A DNA stretch of 64,000 nucleotides from Candidatus Obscuribacter sp. Its GTDB lineage: Bacteria; Cyanobacteriota; Vampirovibrionia; Obscuribacterales; Obscuribacteraceae. The position numbers and the translations under genes were made by a program. The stretch's first letter is position 1; each line of letters opens with the position of its first letter. The DNA lies in contig JADKDV010000008.1 in the NCBI GenBank assembly GCA_016718315.1, positions 185,737 to 249,736 of the forward strand, read 5' to 3'. Below the pieces are notes generated by a model. The model worked only from the letters and a program-made list of their open reading frames with translations. It was not told the DNA's origin and ran no database searches. Below are positions 1 through 8,512 of the stretch, in pieces.

Positions 1-1
1 T

Positions 2-1033
2 TTTGCTATTGTCCTGGAAATAGTCTGGTTTACGCTCTTTTTGGCAATGCGCATCAAGCATATGGTGGGCGTCAAAGGGCGTGCGCAAGACGCGGTGGTG
101 CAGGAGTTAACCGATACTATCCGCTTACTCAGACGCACTCGCAAAATCTGGCGACGCGCTCTGGTGGTGATTTTGTCGACAGTGTTTGCTCTTGCTCTGG
201 TGGATTTAACTGCCTATTTGCTTGCCTTTAGCGGCAACTACAAAACCAGCCAGATCATCTACTCAAAGGCTCCGGTGTCTTGCTTAGTGGGGCTCAATGC
301 TGGAGCATCACTTGAGGTCCTCGGTGGCGCCTATGTGGAGAGCGGCAAACTGAGAGAGTCTCTGCCGATTTTTGCGGAGATTGAGCAGATCAGAGCCGGT
401 TATTACGGCACAAAAAGTCAAAAAATGGCCGCAATTTATGCCGACTACGGCGACCTCTACGCCAAAATTGGCGCAGTGGATATGGCTGAGCAGTATTACA
501 AACGCTCTATCGCTCTGGCCAATGACCTCTTGGGCAACAGTGGCACAGGCAGAGCCTATACACGTCTCGCCAATCTGCTGACAGCACAAGGACGACTCGA
601 CGAAGCAGCACAAAACTATGAAGAAGCTCTGGCCAAAAGAACAAAACAATTTGGACCAGACAGTGCCAAAGTCGCCGAAACTCTGTTTGCTTATTCTATC
701 TTGCTTGATCAGCAAGGTAAACGCACTCTATCAGCCAGTTATACTGCCAAAGCACAGTCAATACTAGCGCGTCTGCGCAAACAAAATACAGGTCCCAACT
801 ATACTCCCATTGCACTACTGGCAGTATCATTAATTGCTTCCTGGATTTTGCTTGGCAAAAAAGGTCTCCTCACAAAGCTTGCTGTCAAACGCCTCAAACG
901 GAGAGTTGAAGCCAGTGCCGCTGTCTCAACAGCATCAGCACAAGATCTCAAAACTCTGATTTTACTTTGCCAATATCAAAAGGACGAAGCCGAAGTAAAA
1001 CGATACAAGAGAATGGCAGCATTATTAAAATAA
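2..1033 (+). CDS. TPR-repeat membrane protein, 5' end cut by window edge
   Basis: The reading frame is open from the first bases of the window, and the upstream codons encode a hydrophobic segment that runs into MRIKHM. The true start therefore lies outside the window; an internal TTG at 41 is possible but less likely. A second membrane segment follows (around ALVVILSTVFALALV), then about three tetratricopeptide-like helical pairs (for example YADYGDLYAKIG, YTRLANLLTAQGRLDEA), and a third hydrophobic stretch near the C-terminus (TPIALLAVSLIASWILLG) followed by a basic tail. TPRs mediate protein-protein contacts; the partner is unknown. The protein is membrane-anchored by inspection. No specific function can be given. 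Confidence 0.75.
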   Translation, partial: FAIVLEIVWFTLFLAMRIKHMVGVKGRAQDAVVQELTDTIRLLRRTRKIWRRALVVILSTVFALALVDLTAYLLAFSGNYKTSQIIYSKAPVSCLVGLNAGASLEVLGGAYVESGKLRESLPIFAEIEQIRAGYYGTKSQKMAAIYADYGDLYAKIGAVDMAEQYYKRSIALANDLLGNSGTGRAYTRLANLLTAQGRLDEAAQNYEEALAKRTKQFGPDSAKVAETLFAYSILLDQQGKRTLSASYTAKAQSILARLRKQNTGPNYTPIALLAVSLIASWILLGKKGLLTKLAVKRLKRRVEASAAVSTASAQDLKTLILLCQYQKDEAEVKRYKRMAALLK

Positions 1034-1114
1034 TGCTGGCTAATGGGCGCCTCTGACAACAATTAGGTACCCTTTAGTAAGCACCTGACTGAGCACTGTA
1101 AAAGAGAGCGCAAA

Positions 1115-2221
1115 ATGGATTTAAAAACCGTCTCAAAAGACGCAGACAAGACTGACAATCAGTCAAAAGCACAAAGCCAAGCCTTTGACCCAAACAGTCT
1201 AGCTAGCAAAGACTCCAATATTTTTGGTTTACCCTTTGACGCAGCCAGCGCTCAACAAGTACTTATCCCCGTACCATGGGAAGTAACAGTCTCTTACAAC
1301 GCAGGCACAGCCTCTGGTCCAGAAGCAATTTTTGAAGCATCAAAACAAGTGGACCTCTTTGATCCAGACGTAAAAGACGCCTGGCGTCTCGGTCTTGCTA
1401 TGCTCGATGTACCACAATCATTGATAGCGCTCAACGCCACCATGCGAGTCAAAGCCGAAGAATACATCAGCGGGCTGGAAGACGGCAGAGATGCAGACAG
1501 CGATGAAATCATGGCAGCGCTGCTCAAAGAAATAAATCAAAGCTGCGATGTGATGAATAGCTGGGTCTACGATCAAGCTTTGGAGCTGATCAATGCAAGC
1601 AAGTTGGTCGGACTCATAGGCGGCGACCACAGTACTCCACTAGGCTTGATGCGCGCTCTGGCAACCAAATACAGCGAGTATGGCATCCTGCACTTTGATG
1701 CCCACGCTGACTTGCGTGATGCTTACGAGGGATTTAAATACTCCCATGCCAGCATCATGTTTAACGCCCTTAGCATTGATAGTCTAAAAAAACTGGTGCA
1801 AGTCGGTATCAGAGACTTTTGCGAGCAAGAGCACGATCTAGTCAGACACTCCAAAGGACGCATCGTCAGCTACTACGATAGAGACATCAAGTCCCGCCTC
1901 TACAGCGGCGAAAACTGGCGCGAAATCTGCAACACAATCGTGCATCAGTTGCCGCAAAACGTCTATGTCAGCTTTGATGTAGACGGTCTTGATCCCAAGC
2001 TCTGCCCAAACACTGGCACACCTGTGCCAGGTGGACTGGAGCTAGAGCAGGCAATCTATCTCGTTAAACAACTAGTGGAGCAAGGTAAGACCATCATTGG
2101 TTTTGACGTTAACGAAGTCGCCCCAGGTGACGATGAGTGGGACGCCAATGTGGGAGCAAGGCTAGTTTATAGACTGGCTAACCTGGCGGCTTTGAGCCGT
2201 GGACTTGAGCCTGTAGTGTAG
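1115..2221 (+). CDS. speB: Ureohydrolase family protein (agmatinase/arginase-like)
   Basis: This is a member of the binuclear manganese ureohydrolase family, which removes urea from guanidino compounds (agmatine to putrescine, or arginine to ornithine). The metal ligands are visible: GGDHST at residues 169-174, DAHADLRD with D195, H197 and D199, and SFDVDGLDP with D288 and D290. The family motif FDVNEVAP follows. At 368 residues it is longer than typical SpeB (about 300) because of a polar N-terminal extension of about 40 residues. It starts 14 bases after a GAGAG-type ribosome site. Substrate choice between agmatine, arginine and other guanidines cannot be read from the motifs. It stands alone between convergent and unrelated genes. 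Confidence 0.85.
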   Translation: MDLKTVSKDADKTDNQSKAQSQAFDPNSLASKDSNIFGLPFDAASAQQVLIPVPWEVTVSYNAGTASGPEAIFEASKQVDLFDPDVKDAWRLGLAMLDVPQSLIALNATMRVKAEEYISGLEDGRDADSDEIMAALLKEINQSCDVMNSWVYDQALELINASKLVGLIGGDHSTPLGLMRALATKYSEYGILHFDAHADLRDAYEGFKYSHASIMFNALSIDSLKKLVQVGIRDFCEQEHDLVRHSKGRIVSYYDRDIKSRLYSGENWREICNTIVHQLPQNVYVSFDVDGLDPKLCPNTGTPVPGGLELEQAIYLVKQLVEQGKTIIGFDVNEVAPGDDEWDANVGARLVYRLANLAALSRGLEPVV

Positions 2222-2340
2222 TTTGCCTACCCCTTTTCGGTAGACACCGGATTATGCAAAAGTGTACGAAGCCGCCTTCTCATCTCTTGAAGGTAAATTG
2301 TCTACCAGGTGGGGGGTGTCAGTCCCCTATTTTCCTTGCC

Positions 2341-2769
2341 TCAAAGACTTCTTTGACTCTTTCTAAGTATTGCATTTGGGTATCTTTCTAGTTCAATTTG
2401 TAGTGTTGCGCTTTTCAAAGATTTCAAAGCTCTTGCATTACACGTAAGCTCAGTAATTAGCTTCCGAAAAAGTACATTCTCATTTCGGTCTTTTGAGAGT
2501 TTGTACTGCTTAAAAGCTGTTACTTTGCCATCTTCATCAAATCTTGCTATGCAGGATAGATTATGCACTTGGCTATATTTGTCTTCAGCCCATTTTCTGA
2601 GAAGTGCTCGCCCCACATCGGCTCCAAAATGTTGTATGCGCTCTTCAGTAGTTATGGGTTTAGCCTCTAGCTTGCGCGGGGGTGGGGCCTCGCACTCACC
2701 AATTTCAAACGCACTAGCTTGAGAATTAACGAAAAATAGAAACATAAGTAGGGTTGCTTTGAACACCAA
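2341..2769 (-). CDS. Small secreted protein of unknown function
   Basis: This 142-residue protein has a clear N-terminal signal peptide (hydrophobic LLMFLFFVN, cleavage likely after the Ala-Ser-Ala around residue 20). The mature part is polar, with two cysteines in the body (LSCIARFD and ELTCNARAL) that could form a disulphide. The arrangement IARFDEDGKV...LQIELERYP loosely recalls TonB-C-like or DUF small periplasmic domains, but I do not recognise a family. It probably starts with TTG at 2769 (AAGGAT ten bases upstream) or GTG at 2766. It is convergent with the ureohydrolase gene. Confidence 0.6.
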   Translation of the reverse strand: MVFKATLLMFLFFVNSQASAFEIGECEAPPPRKLEAKPITTEERIQHFGADVGRALLRKWAEDKYSQVHNLSCIARFDEDGKVTAFKQYKLSKDRNENVLFRKLITELTCNARALKSLKSATLQIELERYPNAILRKSQRSL

Positions 2770-2930
2770 AATAGAAATCCTTACTAAGCATCAACGTTTA
2801 TTCTATACAAGAAGTCGGTGGCTTGCTTGAACAAACCCCAAGAATGGCTATTGAAAGAGTGTGCAGGTCTCCAAACCTTAACACCACCGGCAAACAAACA
2901 CACCTGCTTACAGCGGCGCTATCCCCAAGC

Positions 2931-3461
2931 CTACTTACCTCCCAGGATCATCTCCCTAGCATCGTAAATTACTTTATTGCCGCACTCTACATGGGAGATG
3001 ACAGCTTTGCCTTCGTTGTCTACCCTGGCCACAACCAAAATATTGCCCTTGTTTTCGATTTCACTACCGGTGCGCTCTTTGATAAAGACCTGCTCTATGC
3101 CGTACCTTACGTGCACATCGCGCTCATATGCGTAATCAACACGGCCAGTAAACAGCACCTCGCCAGGTCTGAGATCTAGCTCCTTTGTGCTTGCAGCCAC
3201 GTCTCGCACTACCCAGATATTGCCGTCCTGGCGCAAAGCGACATAGACTACCTGATCATGCTCAAACTTTTTATTGGTGCGGATTGTGGAGATATCATAG
3301 CGCAGCGAGATATAGTCCCCGCGGAACATATCATAAGGATCAACTGGCACTGTCTTTAGTATCACAGATTTACCAGTAATTAGTGTATGAGCCACTGGTA
3401 TAGCCACGCTAAACATCAGTCCTATTTGCAAAAGCACGACCAAAATGAGCTTAGTCCCCAT
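2931..3461 (-). CDS. GDYXXLXY-domain membrane-anchored protein
   Basis: The 176-residue protein starts at the ATG at 3461, one base after the stop of the upstream membrane gene, which indicates translational coupling. It has an N-terminal membrane anchor (LILVVLLQIGLMFSVAIPV) followed by the signature FRGDYISLRYDIS, matching the GDYXXLXY family. In other bacteria this family is typically encoded directly beside DUF2157/DUF4401 membrane proteins, exactly as here. The soluble part is beta-rich and presumably extracytoplasmic. Biochemical function is unknown in the family. A longer frame upstream overlaps the neighbour and is not the likely start. Confidence 0.8.
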   Translation of the reverse strand: MGTKLILVVLLQIGLMFSVAIPVAHTLITGKSVILKTVPVDPYDMFRGDYISLRYDISTIRTNKKFEHDQVVYVALRQDGNIWVVRDVAASTKELDLRPGEVLFTGRVDYAYERDVHVRYGIEQVFIKERTGSEIENKGNILVVARVDNEGKAVISHVECGNKVIYDAREMILGGK

Positions 3462-3462
3462 C

Positions 3463-4732
3463 TTATTCACTGGCAGCACCCCCCACAAGATGTCTCCGTC
3501 CCTTCTCAGCAAGAGCGCCAGCAGTCATCAAGACAACGCCTCCCACCATAAAAAATAGCGACCTGTCCATCATGCTAAAAAAGATATCGAAGTAGCGACA
3601 GATGATGTCTATCACCACAAAAACAATTGCCACATTGAGCACACCGATACTCTTAAGTGACTTGAGACCGCTAATTGAGAGCCCAACTAGACTAAGTACA
3701 ACAGCTACGTTAAAAGCAACGATACGCGTCAGCTCGCCTTTGTAATCCTGGAAGAAGATAAAATACAGGACCATCAAGAGCGCTCCCAGAGCCTCGTTGC
3801 GATACTCTTTGACTTTGATCATCACAGCTAAAAGTGTGACGACTGCCGCGCAGACGAGCCCTGCAAAATTGACATACAACATATCAGGTGGCACTTTAGC
3901 GTCCTTAAAGGTAGCCACAAGCATGGCACCAAGAGCCACTACTAGTCCTACATACTTGAGTGGAGCCTGCATTGGATGCCAGTATTTTTTGCAGAGTAAA
4001 TATGCTCCAAAAGAGCATAACTCCCCACATATAAAGCCCACTATGACCAGTCTGAGAGCAGACCAATACCCACATGGTAGCAGCCAGAGTGTTAACCCAG
4101 AGCATGGCTTTACTGCGCAGCTGCCTGGATAACTCGATACCGGCAATAGTGCCAAACAAAAACTCATAACCATTGTGAGAGTTAAAATTGCGCCACCACC
4201 ACCAGTGATCCGGATAAACCATCCACATACCAAGGATGACCGAGGACAGTATGCCTACAGCAGCACTCCGTGTGACAAGAGCACTGGCAGCGACCCCAAT
4301 AAACCAGGTAAACAGACCTGATGATGGGTCTAGAGATGTGTTAAACATTTGAGCAATGAGCCAAATAGAAGCGCCAAACAACAATGACCCTAGCAGCAAA
4401 AACGACACACCGAGCCGCGGATGACTACCGCCACCATACTTTAGTCGCCAGGCGGCAAAATGGCAGCCGACAACGGCTGTGATCAAAATCAAAAGCTTGG
4501 ATAGAGTACCAATGTTATGCCAGTTAGCCGAAATATATAGCAGCCCACCCAATCCCACCAGCACAGCGCCGATGATCGTAACCACTGTAACAACATGCGA
4601 GCGGTAGTCTACAGGCGGATACAGAGCAATCAACTTATCCGCCTGCTCTGAGCTTATGAGCTGTTGCTCCTGCCAGTGTCTAATCTCTCCAGCAAGAGCC
4701 TCATGCATACCTGGCTTTATTCGATCTGACAT
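3463..4732 (-). CDS. DUF2157/DUF4401 multi-pass membrane protein, frameshifted
   Basis: The N-terminal 200-odd residues in one frame (4732 leftward) carry a DUF2157-like cytoplasmic start (EALAGEIRHWQEQQLISSEQADKLIALYP) and several membrane helices. The remaining helices, which resemble DUF4401, continue in another frame and end at 3463. The frames cross around 4055-4075, where MWVLVCS in the first lines up with WSALRLVIVGF in the second. One extra base, for example in the GGG at 4069-4071, would join them into one protein of about 422 residues, the usual size. It sits directly before the GDYXXLXY partner. It is either a real pseudogene or a sequence error; the dnaN frameshift in this window favours error. 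Confidence 0.75.
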
Positions 4733-5089
4733 AACTGTCCTGCAATCACTTGGTTAGGTTGTGGCTCACTTATAGCATCTTAAACCGGCATAATTGCCTC
4801 AGTCAGACCACCGCACACTTTGTCGATTGTCCTGTGCACGAGTTAGTCGTTAGCAACACCAAATACCAAGCATCGTTTGCACATTACGCTGATTTAATCG
4901 CTCTCGGATTTAGCTATGCGCTCCTGGCATAGTCTGCAATGGCTCATGATTGCCCAAACCTTACCAGAGCGAGAGAATAGTGCATCCCCCTCCCCGGCAC
5001 TCACAATAGCTTCAATAATTGCTTACCAGGTATCACTCGACGGACTCGGCGCTTACAATGGAGTCCTAACAACAGGGAGCAAGATCACA
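4733..5089. other. Intergenic region upstream of csoR
   Basis: This 357-base gap separates the divergent DUF2157 gene and csoR. Open frames here (60 residues from 4750, and an upstream extension of csoR from 4916) lack ribosome sites and protein-like composition. I see no clear palindromic copper operator. The region must hold the csoR promoter. Confidence 0.4.
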
Positions 5090-5425
5090 ATGGCAATCAC
5101 AGGCGAGACAAAACGGGTTTTGACCCTGCGCCTTGCTAAAGCTATTGGTCACCTGATGGCTGTGCAGCGCATGGTCGAAGACGAAAAATATTGCATCGAT
5201 GTCCTAAACCAACTCAAAGCTGTGCAAGCGGCTCTGGATCGCACAGCTCAACTAATGCTCAAACAACACCTTGATACTTGTGTCGTAGAAGCAGTCAAAG
5301 CAGACGACTCAGCCCGTGTCATGGAAGAGCTATGGCAGCTCTTGCGTAAGTCTAATGACGTTAGCGAAGATGCCAGCGACGAACCAACCGAAGAGACAGC
5401 AAGCAGCAAGAGCTGCTGTCAGTAA
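5090..5425 (+). CDS. csoR: CsoR/FrmR-family metal-sensing repressor, copper type
   Basis: This 111-residue all-helical regulator belongs to the CsoR/RcnR/FrmR family (DUF156). The ATG at 5090 is chosen because a GGGAGC ribosome site precedes it and the protein then begins like the family (TKRVLTLRLAKAIGHLMAVQRM). The sensing residues are C35, H60 and C64 (KYCIDVL and KQHLDTC), the Cys-His-Cys set of copper-binding CsoR rather than the His-rich set of nickel-type RcnR. Binding of Cu(I) would release it from DNA. The C-terminal tail is acidic and ends SKSCCQ, an extra cysteine pair that could also bind metal. No copper ATPase or chaperone gene is adjacent, so its target is elsewhere or only itself. 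Confidence 0.85.
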   Translation: MAITGETKRVLTLRLAKAIGHLMAVQRMVEDEKYCIDVLNQLKAVQAALDRTAQLMLKQHLDTCVVEAVKADDSARVMEELWQLLRKSNDVSEDASDEPTEETASSKSCCQ

Positions 5426-5530
5426 AGGCTCCCACTAGTAAAAGCTCCTTGCACAAGAAGCAGCTGCCTGTAAAAGCAGCTGTCTGTAGAAGCTCCTGCC
5501 AGTCAAACCTGCTGCCAATTAAAGCTCCAA
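5411..5530. repeat. Degenerate tandem repeat with a period near 16 bases
   Basis: From the csoR stop codon onward a motif close to CTGCCAGTAAAAGCTC recurs. The GTAAA core is seen near 5422, 5438, 5470, 5486, 5501 and 5518, giving spacings of 16, 32, 16, 15 and 17. It is non-coding in all frames beyond a short distance. The rest of the gap to 5822 shows nothing recognisable. Confidence 0.5.
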
Positions 5531-5822
5531 ACAGGGCAACAGTCACACAAAACATCAATCCGTTTCACTATATTCATTAGTATTTCCGGCTTTTTTTGAA
5601 ACTGGCGCAGATTGGCTATTGTGGGGATGGTTGAGCATATTGAGTACGGTAGCGAGTCCACCGATTTACCTCAAAAGCAGAGCCATCCCCTAAAACCAAA
5701 AATTGTGCATGACACAGGTTGCGCTGCTTGAGTCGCAAATAGTCTCCATATGAAGAGCACGCAATTGCACATCACTGCACAACCACCTACTCTTCAAAGA
5801 CTATCTGGCAAGCAGCTAGACT

Positions 5823-6305
5823 TTATCGATGACGCACAGCGCTCGTGTCAAAACTCAGCATCTGAGCCGCTTTGCCACGTTCGTAGTAGTTGTTCATCAC
5901 TCCGACAGAGCGAAATCCAACCGACTTGCAAAAATCCAGGCACTGCACATCATTGGTGTCGACGACCATCTTGATGCTGTTCTTGCCATGATCTTGCAGA
6001 TCATTCATGAGCTTGCGCATCAAAATCTTGCCAATGCCATTACGCCGCAGAGTCGCTTCAACAGCCATGTGGGTGATGTACACGCCATCTTCCCGCACAA
6101 CAAAAATGAGGAAGCCGACGACGTGAGAATCATGCACAGCAACGATAACGGTATGGGGGTTTGCTTTGACCAGGTCGTCAAGCCATTCTTCTTCCACAAC
6201 AAAATTGACTGTGCTGCAGCTGATGCGTACGATGGCTTGCTTGTCTTCGCCTCTGGCTTTACGAAGCTGAATACGTTTTTCAAAGGCGGTAGGTGTGGCG
6301 TTCAT
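5823..6305 (-). CDS. GNAT-family N-acetyltransferase
   Basis: This 160-residue single-domain GNAT enzyme transfers acetyl from acetyl-CoA to an amine. The acetyl-CoA pyrophosphate loop is visible as RRNGIGK after the strand VYITHMAVEA, and the later CKSVGFRSVGVMNNYYERGKAA matches the RimI-like C-terminal half. The ATG at 6305 is preceded by GAGG and gives a protein that begins close to the fold; the longer frame to 6410 adds an unlikely Cys-rich leader. The substrate is unknown, and RimI-like protein N-terminal acetylation is only one option. It is isolated, with non-coding DNA on both sides. Confidence 0.8.
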   Translation of the reverse strand: MNATPTAFEKRIQLRKARGEDKQAIVRISCSTVNFVVEEEWLDDLVKANPHTVIVAVHDSHVVGFLIFVVREDGVYITHMAVEATLRRNGIGKILMRKLMNDLQDHGKNSIKMVVDTNDVQCLDFCKSVGFRSVGVMNNYYERGKAAQMLSFDTSAVRHR

Positions 6306-6868
6306 AAATAGGCCTCGCTTGTGACTATTGTTCCTGCAACCCAATGACAACAAAGGGTTAGATGAACAAGGGGTTGCAAAGGGCTCGCATAGCAAGCAAC
6401 TCAATTCCAAACGTAGCTTACCGGAACAACGATTGGTTGTCGGTGGAAGGCTCGGATGGAAGTGCTTATTGGGCTTGGGGTTAGGTAAACTTGGAAGAAA
6501 AGATTAAGGGGTACACGCAGTACTAACACCCCATAATCTGTATAAGTCAACAAAAAGCTCAAACAATATATCCAAAAACGGCTTGCCAAGAGGGGTTTGA
6601 CACTAGCGCAACTAAGAGAACCTCATTTGGAGCTAGCGCATATCAGCACACTTCAACCAGGATTCAGCACTTGACCACCTGCCAGGCGAGTTACTTGGGA
6701 ACACCAAAAACAGATCCCAAGCGCACAAAACACACTACTTAATACAGTATATTTCCGTTTTTTTTGAGAGCGTGGAGGATGTCAGGCGTTAACCAAAAAC
6801 AACCAAAAGTCCCCGACTGATTCAAAAAAGCTGCAAAGACAATGGCGGTGTTGAAGAACCAAAGAAAA
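6306..6868. other. Intergenic region without recognised genes
   Basis: This stretch of more than 550 bases has only short frames on either strand (for example 62 residues from 6589 leftward) with no ribosome site or family resemblance. I see no strong hairpin before the terminator at 6869. It must contain the promoter of the GNAT gene near 6310-6400. Confidence 0.35.
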
Positions 6869-6899
6869 GAGAGACGCTCGAAAAATCCGAGCGCCTCTC
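6869..6899 (-). terminator. Rho-independent terminator
   Basis: The arms GAGAGACGCTCG (6869-6880) and CGAGCGCCTCTC (6888-6899) pair with one mismatch around a 7-base loop. On the minus strand the stem is followed by a T-rich run. It lies 39 bases after the stop of the 6938-7348 gene, which it should terminate. Confidence 0.75.
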
Positions 6900-6937
6900 C
6901 AAAGTTATTGTGCTAGATAGTCACCCAGCTACAGGTG

Positions 6938-7348
6938 TTACTCGCCGCAGCCGCAGTCCTTGGCCTTGCGCGTGTCGGTGTATTCCTTGAGACGCGCATG
7001 ATAGGTCTCACGAGCCGAGATGGAGACAGCCGAGGCTTCACCATGAGCCTTGATGGCGTTCTGATACTCTTCAAACCAGTCAGCTTCCTTGCCGGTGTCC
7101 AGTTCGAATTGCGCCAGAACAGCAGCAGTGCGCTCCTCGGCAGCAAAGTTGCTGAGTTCGCGCGTCTCGTGAGCAGTGCGCCAGTGATTGGCCAGATGGT
7201 AGACCTGGGCGGCGGCTTTGAGCTCGGCAGACATGGCGTCAGCGAGCAGAGAGCGAGCCTCGCAGATGGGACAGGCAAACTTGGGTTTGGTCGGGGCTTG
7301 GGCGGTGGTGGCAGTAGCAGCGACAGTGTTGGATGGGGATTGAGACAT
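6938..7348 (-). CDS. Small Cys-containing protein of unknown function
   Basis: The 136-residue protein has a disordered Thr/Ala-rich N-terminus, a CPIC pair near residue 26, a long helical middle (AELKAAAQVYHLANHWRTAHETRELSNF) and a CGCGE C-terminus. The two cysteine pairs could together bind one zinc ion, with the helices forming a hairpin between them; this is inference. The ATG at 7348 follows AAAGG at a normal distance and a strong terminator follows the stop, so the gene is well delimited. GC content and C/G-ending codons are higher than in neighbouring genes. I do not recognise a family. Confidence 0.7.
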   Translation of the reverse strand: MSQSPSNTVAATATTAQAPTKPKFACPICEARSLLADAMSAELKAAAQVYHLANHWRTAHETRELSNFAAEERTAAVLAQFELDTGKEADWFEEYQNAIKAHGEASAVSISARETYHARLKEYTDTRKAKDCGCGE

Positions 7349-7739
7349 GATGATACCTTTGTGATTTGGTCGAGATGGTTAAGTGATGCTTACTCCTCGC
7401 AAACATCCAGTCATAGCAGTCTTAGTCCAGAGCAAATACCCAGCACAATTTGACCCGCAAGGCGAGTAACAATAGTGCTGTAAAACATTGATATTTACTG
7501 AGTTTAGAGGACCTGGATATTAAATAGAGAGAGAAAGACAACTAAGACATAAGCTCTTTGGGAGGGGCAAAACAAATAATTACAACCGTTATCCATGCGC
7601 TTATAGACAAACGTTAATGCAATCATCCTAGCGCAACAATGTGACCCCTACCCCGGGTTAAGCACCAATAGTCAAGGGTAAAAGGCTGATACAGAGCGGC
7701 TATCCAAACGATCATGACTATTGATCACTAGAGCAAAAG
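7349..7739. other. Intergenic region without recognised genes
   Basis: This 391-base gap lies between two leftward genes. It contains short runs such as GGGAGGGGC near 7560 but no frame with a plausible start and no strong hairpin. It should hold the promoter of the 6938-7348 gene. Confidence 0.35.
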
Positions 7740-8120
7740 TTATGACTCGCCAAAATAATGCAAAAGATCGACGCGCGAAATACCGGCTATGTCTTTGCGA
7801 GAAATGCCACAGGGACTGACACTATCCCCATCGTCATGACAGTCACTAATTCTTTGAAGATTACAAAGCAAGAAGCGCACGTAGCTCCTTTCTCGCACAT
7901 TCAACTGCGGTTTAGTGAGCGCCACTTCTAGCTCATGCTTGGACAAAAAACCATTTCCATTTCGGTCGATAAAATCAAATGTTTTTACCGCAAATTCTTT
8001 TACTTCTGAGAGCAGACTACCGACGCTGATACCATCACCAGCACCAGGGAGCATAAAACTACTCACCTCATCGATAGTAAAGGAGCTAGCCAAACGGTTA
8101 CCTCTCCTGCCCTGCGTCAT
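7740..8120 (-). CDS. EF-hand calcium-binding protein
   Basis: The 126-residue protein carries a canonical EF-hand loop at residues 52-63 (DRNGNGFLSKHE), with D52, N54, N56, S60 and E63 in the calcium-ligand positions and flanking helices. A second loop may be the degenerate acidic stretch DCHDDGDSVS. There is no signal peptide, so it is probably cytoplasmic. A GAGG site lies nine bases before the ATG at 8120. Its role is probably calcium buffering or a calcium-responsive interaction; the partner is unknown. It stands alone. Confidence 0.75.
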   Translation of the reverse strand: MTQGRRGNRLASSFTIDEVSSFMLPGAGDGISVGSLLSEVKEFAVKTFDFIDRNGNGFLSKHELEVALTKPQLNVRERSYVRFLLCNLQRISDCHDDGDSVSPCGISRKDIAGISRVDLLHYFGES

Positions 8121-8467
8121 ATAACTATGCCTCGCACAACTGTTATTTAAAACAACAGCCAGCTTTAATTTTTACCGTAAGCACCGCTAATCGCTTTCCC
8201 ACGGACCATCGATAAGCTCTGGCACTTTTGTGCCAAATGAAGGACGAATTACCACAAGAGAATAGAAGCCTGAAGTCTTTGGAGCGTAATTTTTCTAAGC
8301 CCTATAGCAAGAATTTCTCAAAGCTTATGTTGGAGCTGGAAAATGAGATGGATACAAAAGACTGACGAAGTCCTTTATGAAAAGAACAAATCAATGCGGT
8401 TGCTACAGTGCGTAGTACTACACTAAAACAAAAATGAGTTTGGGGCGGGATATTAAATGACAAAATC
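8121..8467. other. Intergenic region, possible 42-codon frame
   Basis: Between the EF-hand gene and the DUF2252 terminator there is one short rightward frame from 8237 to 8365 (42 residues, rich in Lys, Glu and Ser). It has no ribosome site, so I do not call it a gene. Nothing else was recognised. Confidence 0.3.
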
Positions 8468-8501
8468 AAAAAGGGAGCCTGCACCATGCAGACTCCCTTT
8501 T
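8468..8501 (-). terminator. Rho-independent terminator of the DUF2252 transcript
   Basis: Two nested arms pair (AAAAGGGAG with CTCCCTTTT, and CTGC with GCAG) around a 5-base loop, and on the minus strand a T5 run follows. It begins 12 bases beyond the DUF2252 stop codon. Confidence 0.85.
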
Positions 8502-8512
8502 GACATTTGAGA

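Noticed and set aside
4750..4932. 60-residue frame before csoR
   Set aside because: Starts in the divergent promoter region without a ribosome site and shows no protein-like pattern.
6401..6589. 62-residue hydrophobic frame on the minus strand
   Set aside because: No ribosome site; overlaps only the discarded N-terminal extension of the GNAT frame; hydrophobicity alone is not enough.
8237..8365. 42-codon frame between the EF-hand and DUF2252 genes
   Set aside because: No ribosome site and no recognisable similarity; length is within chance.
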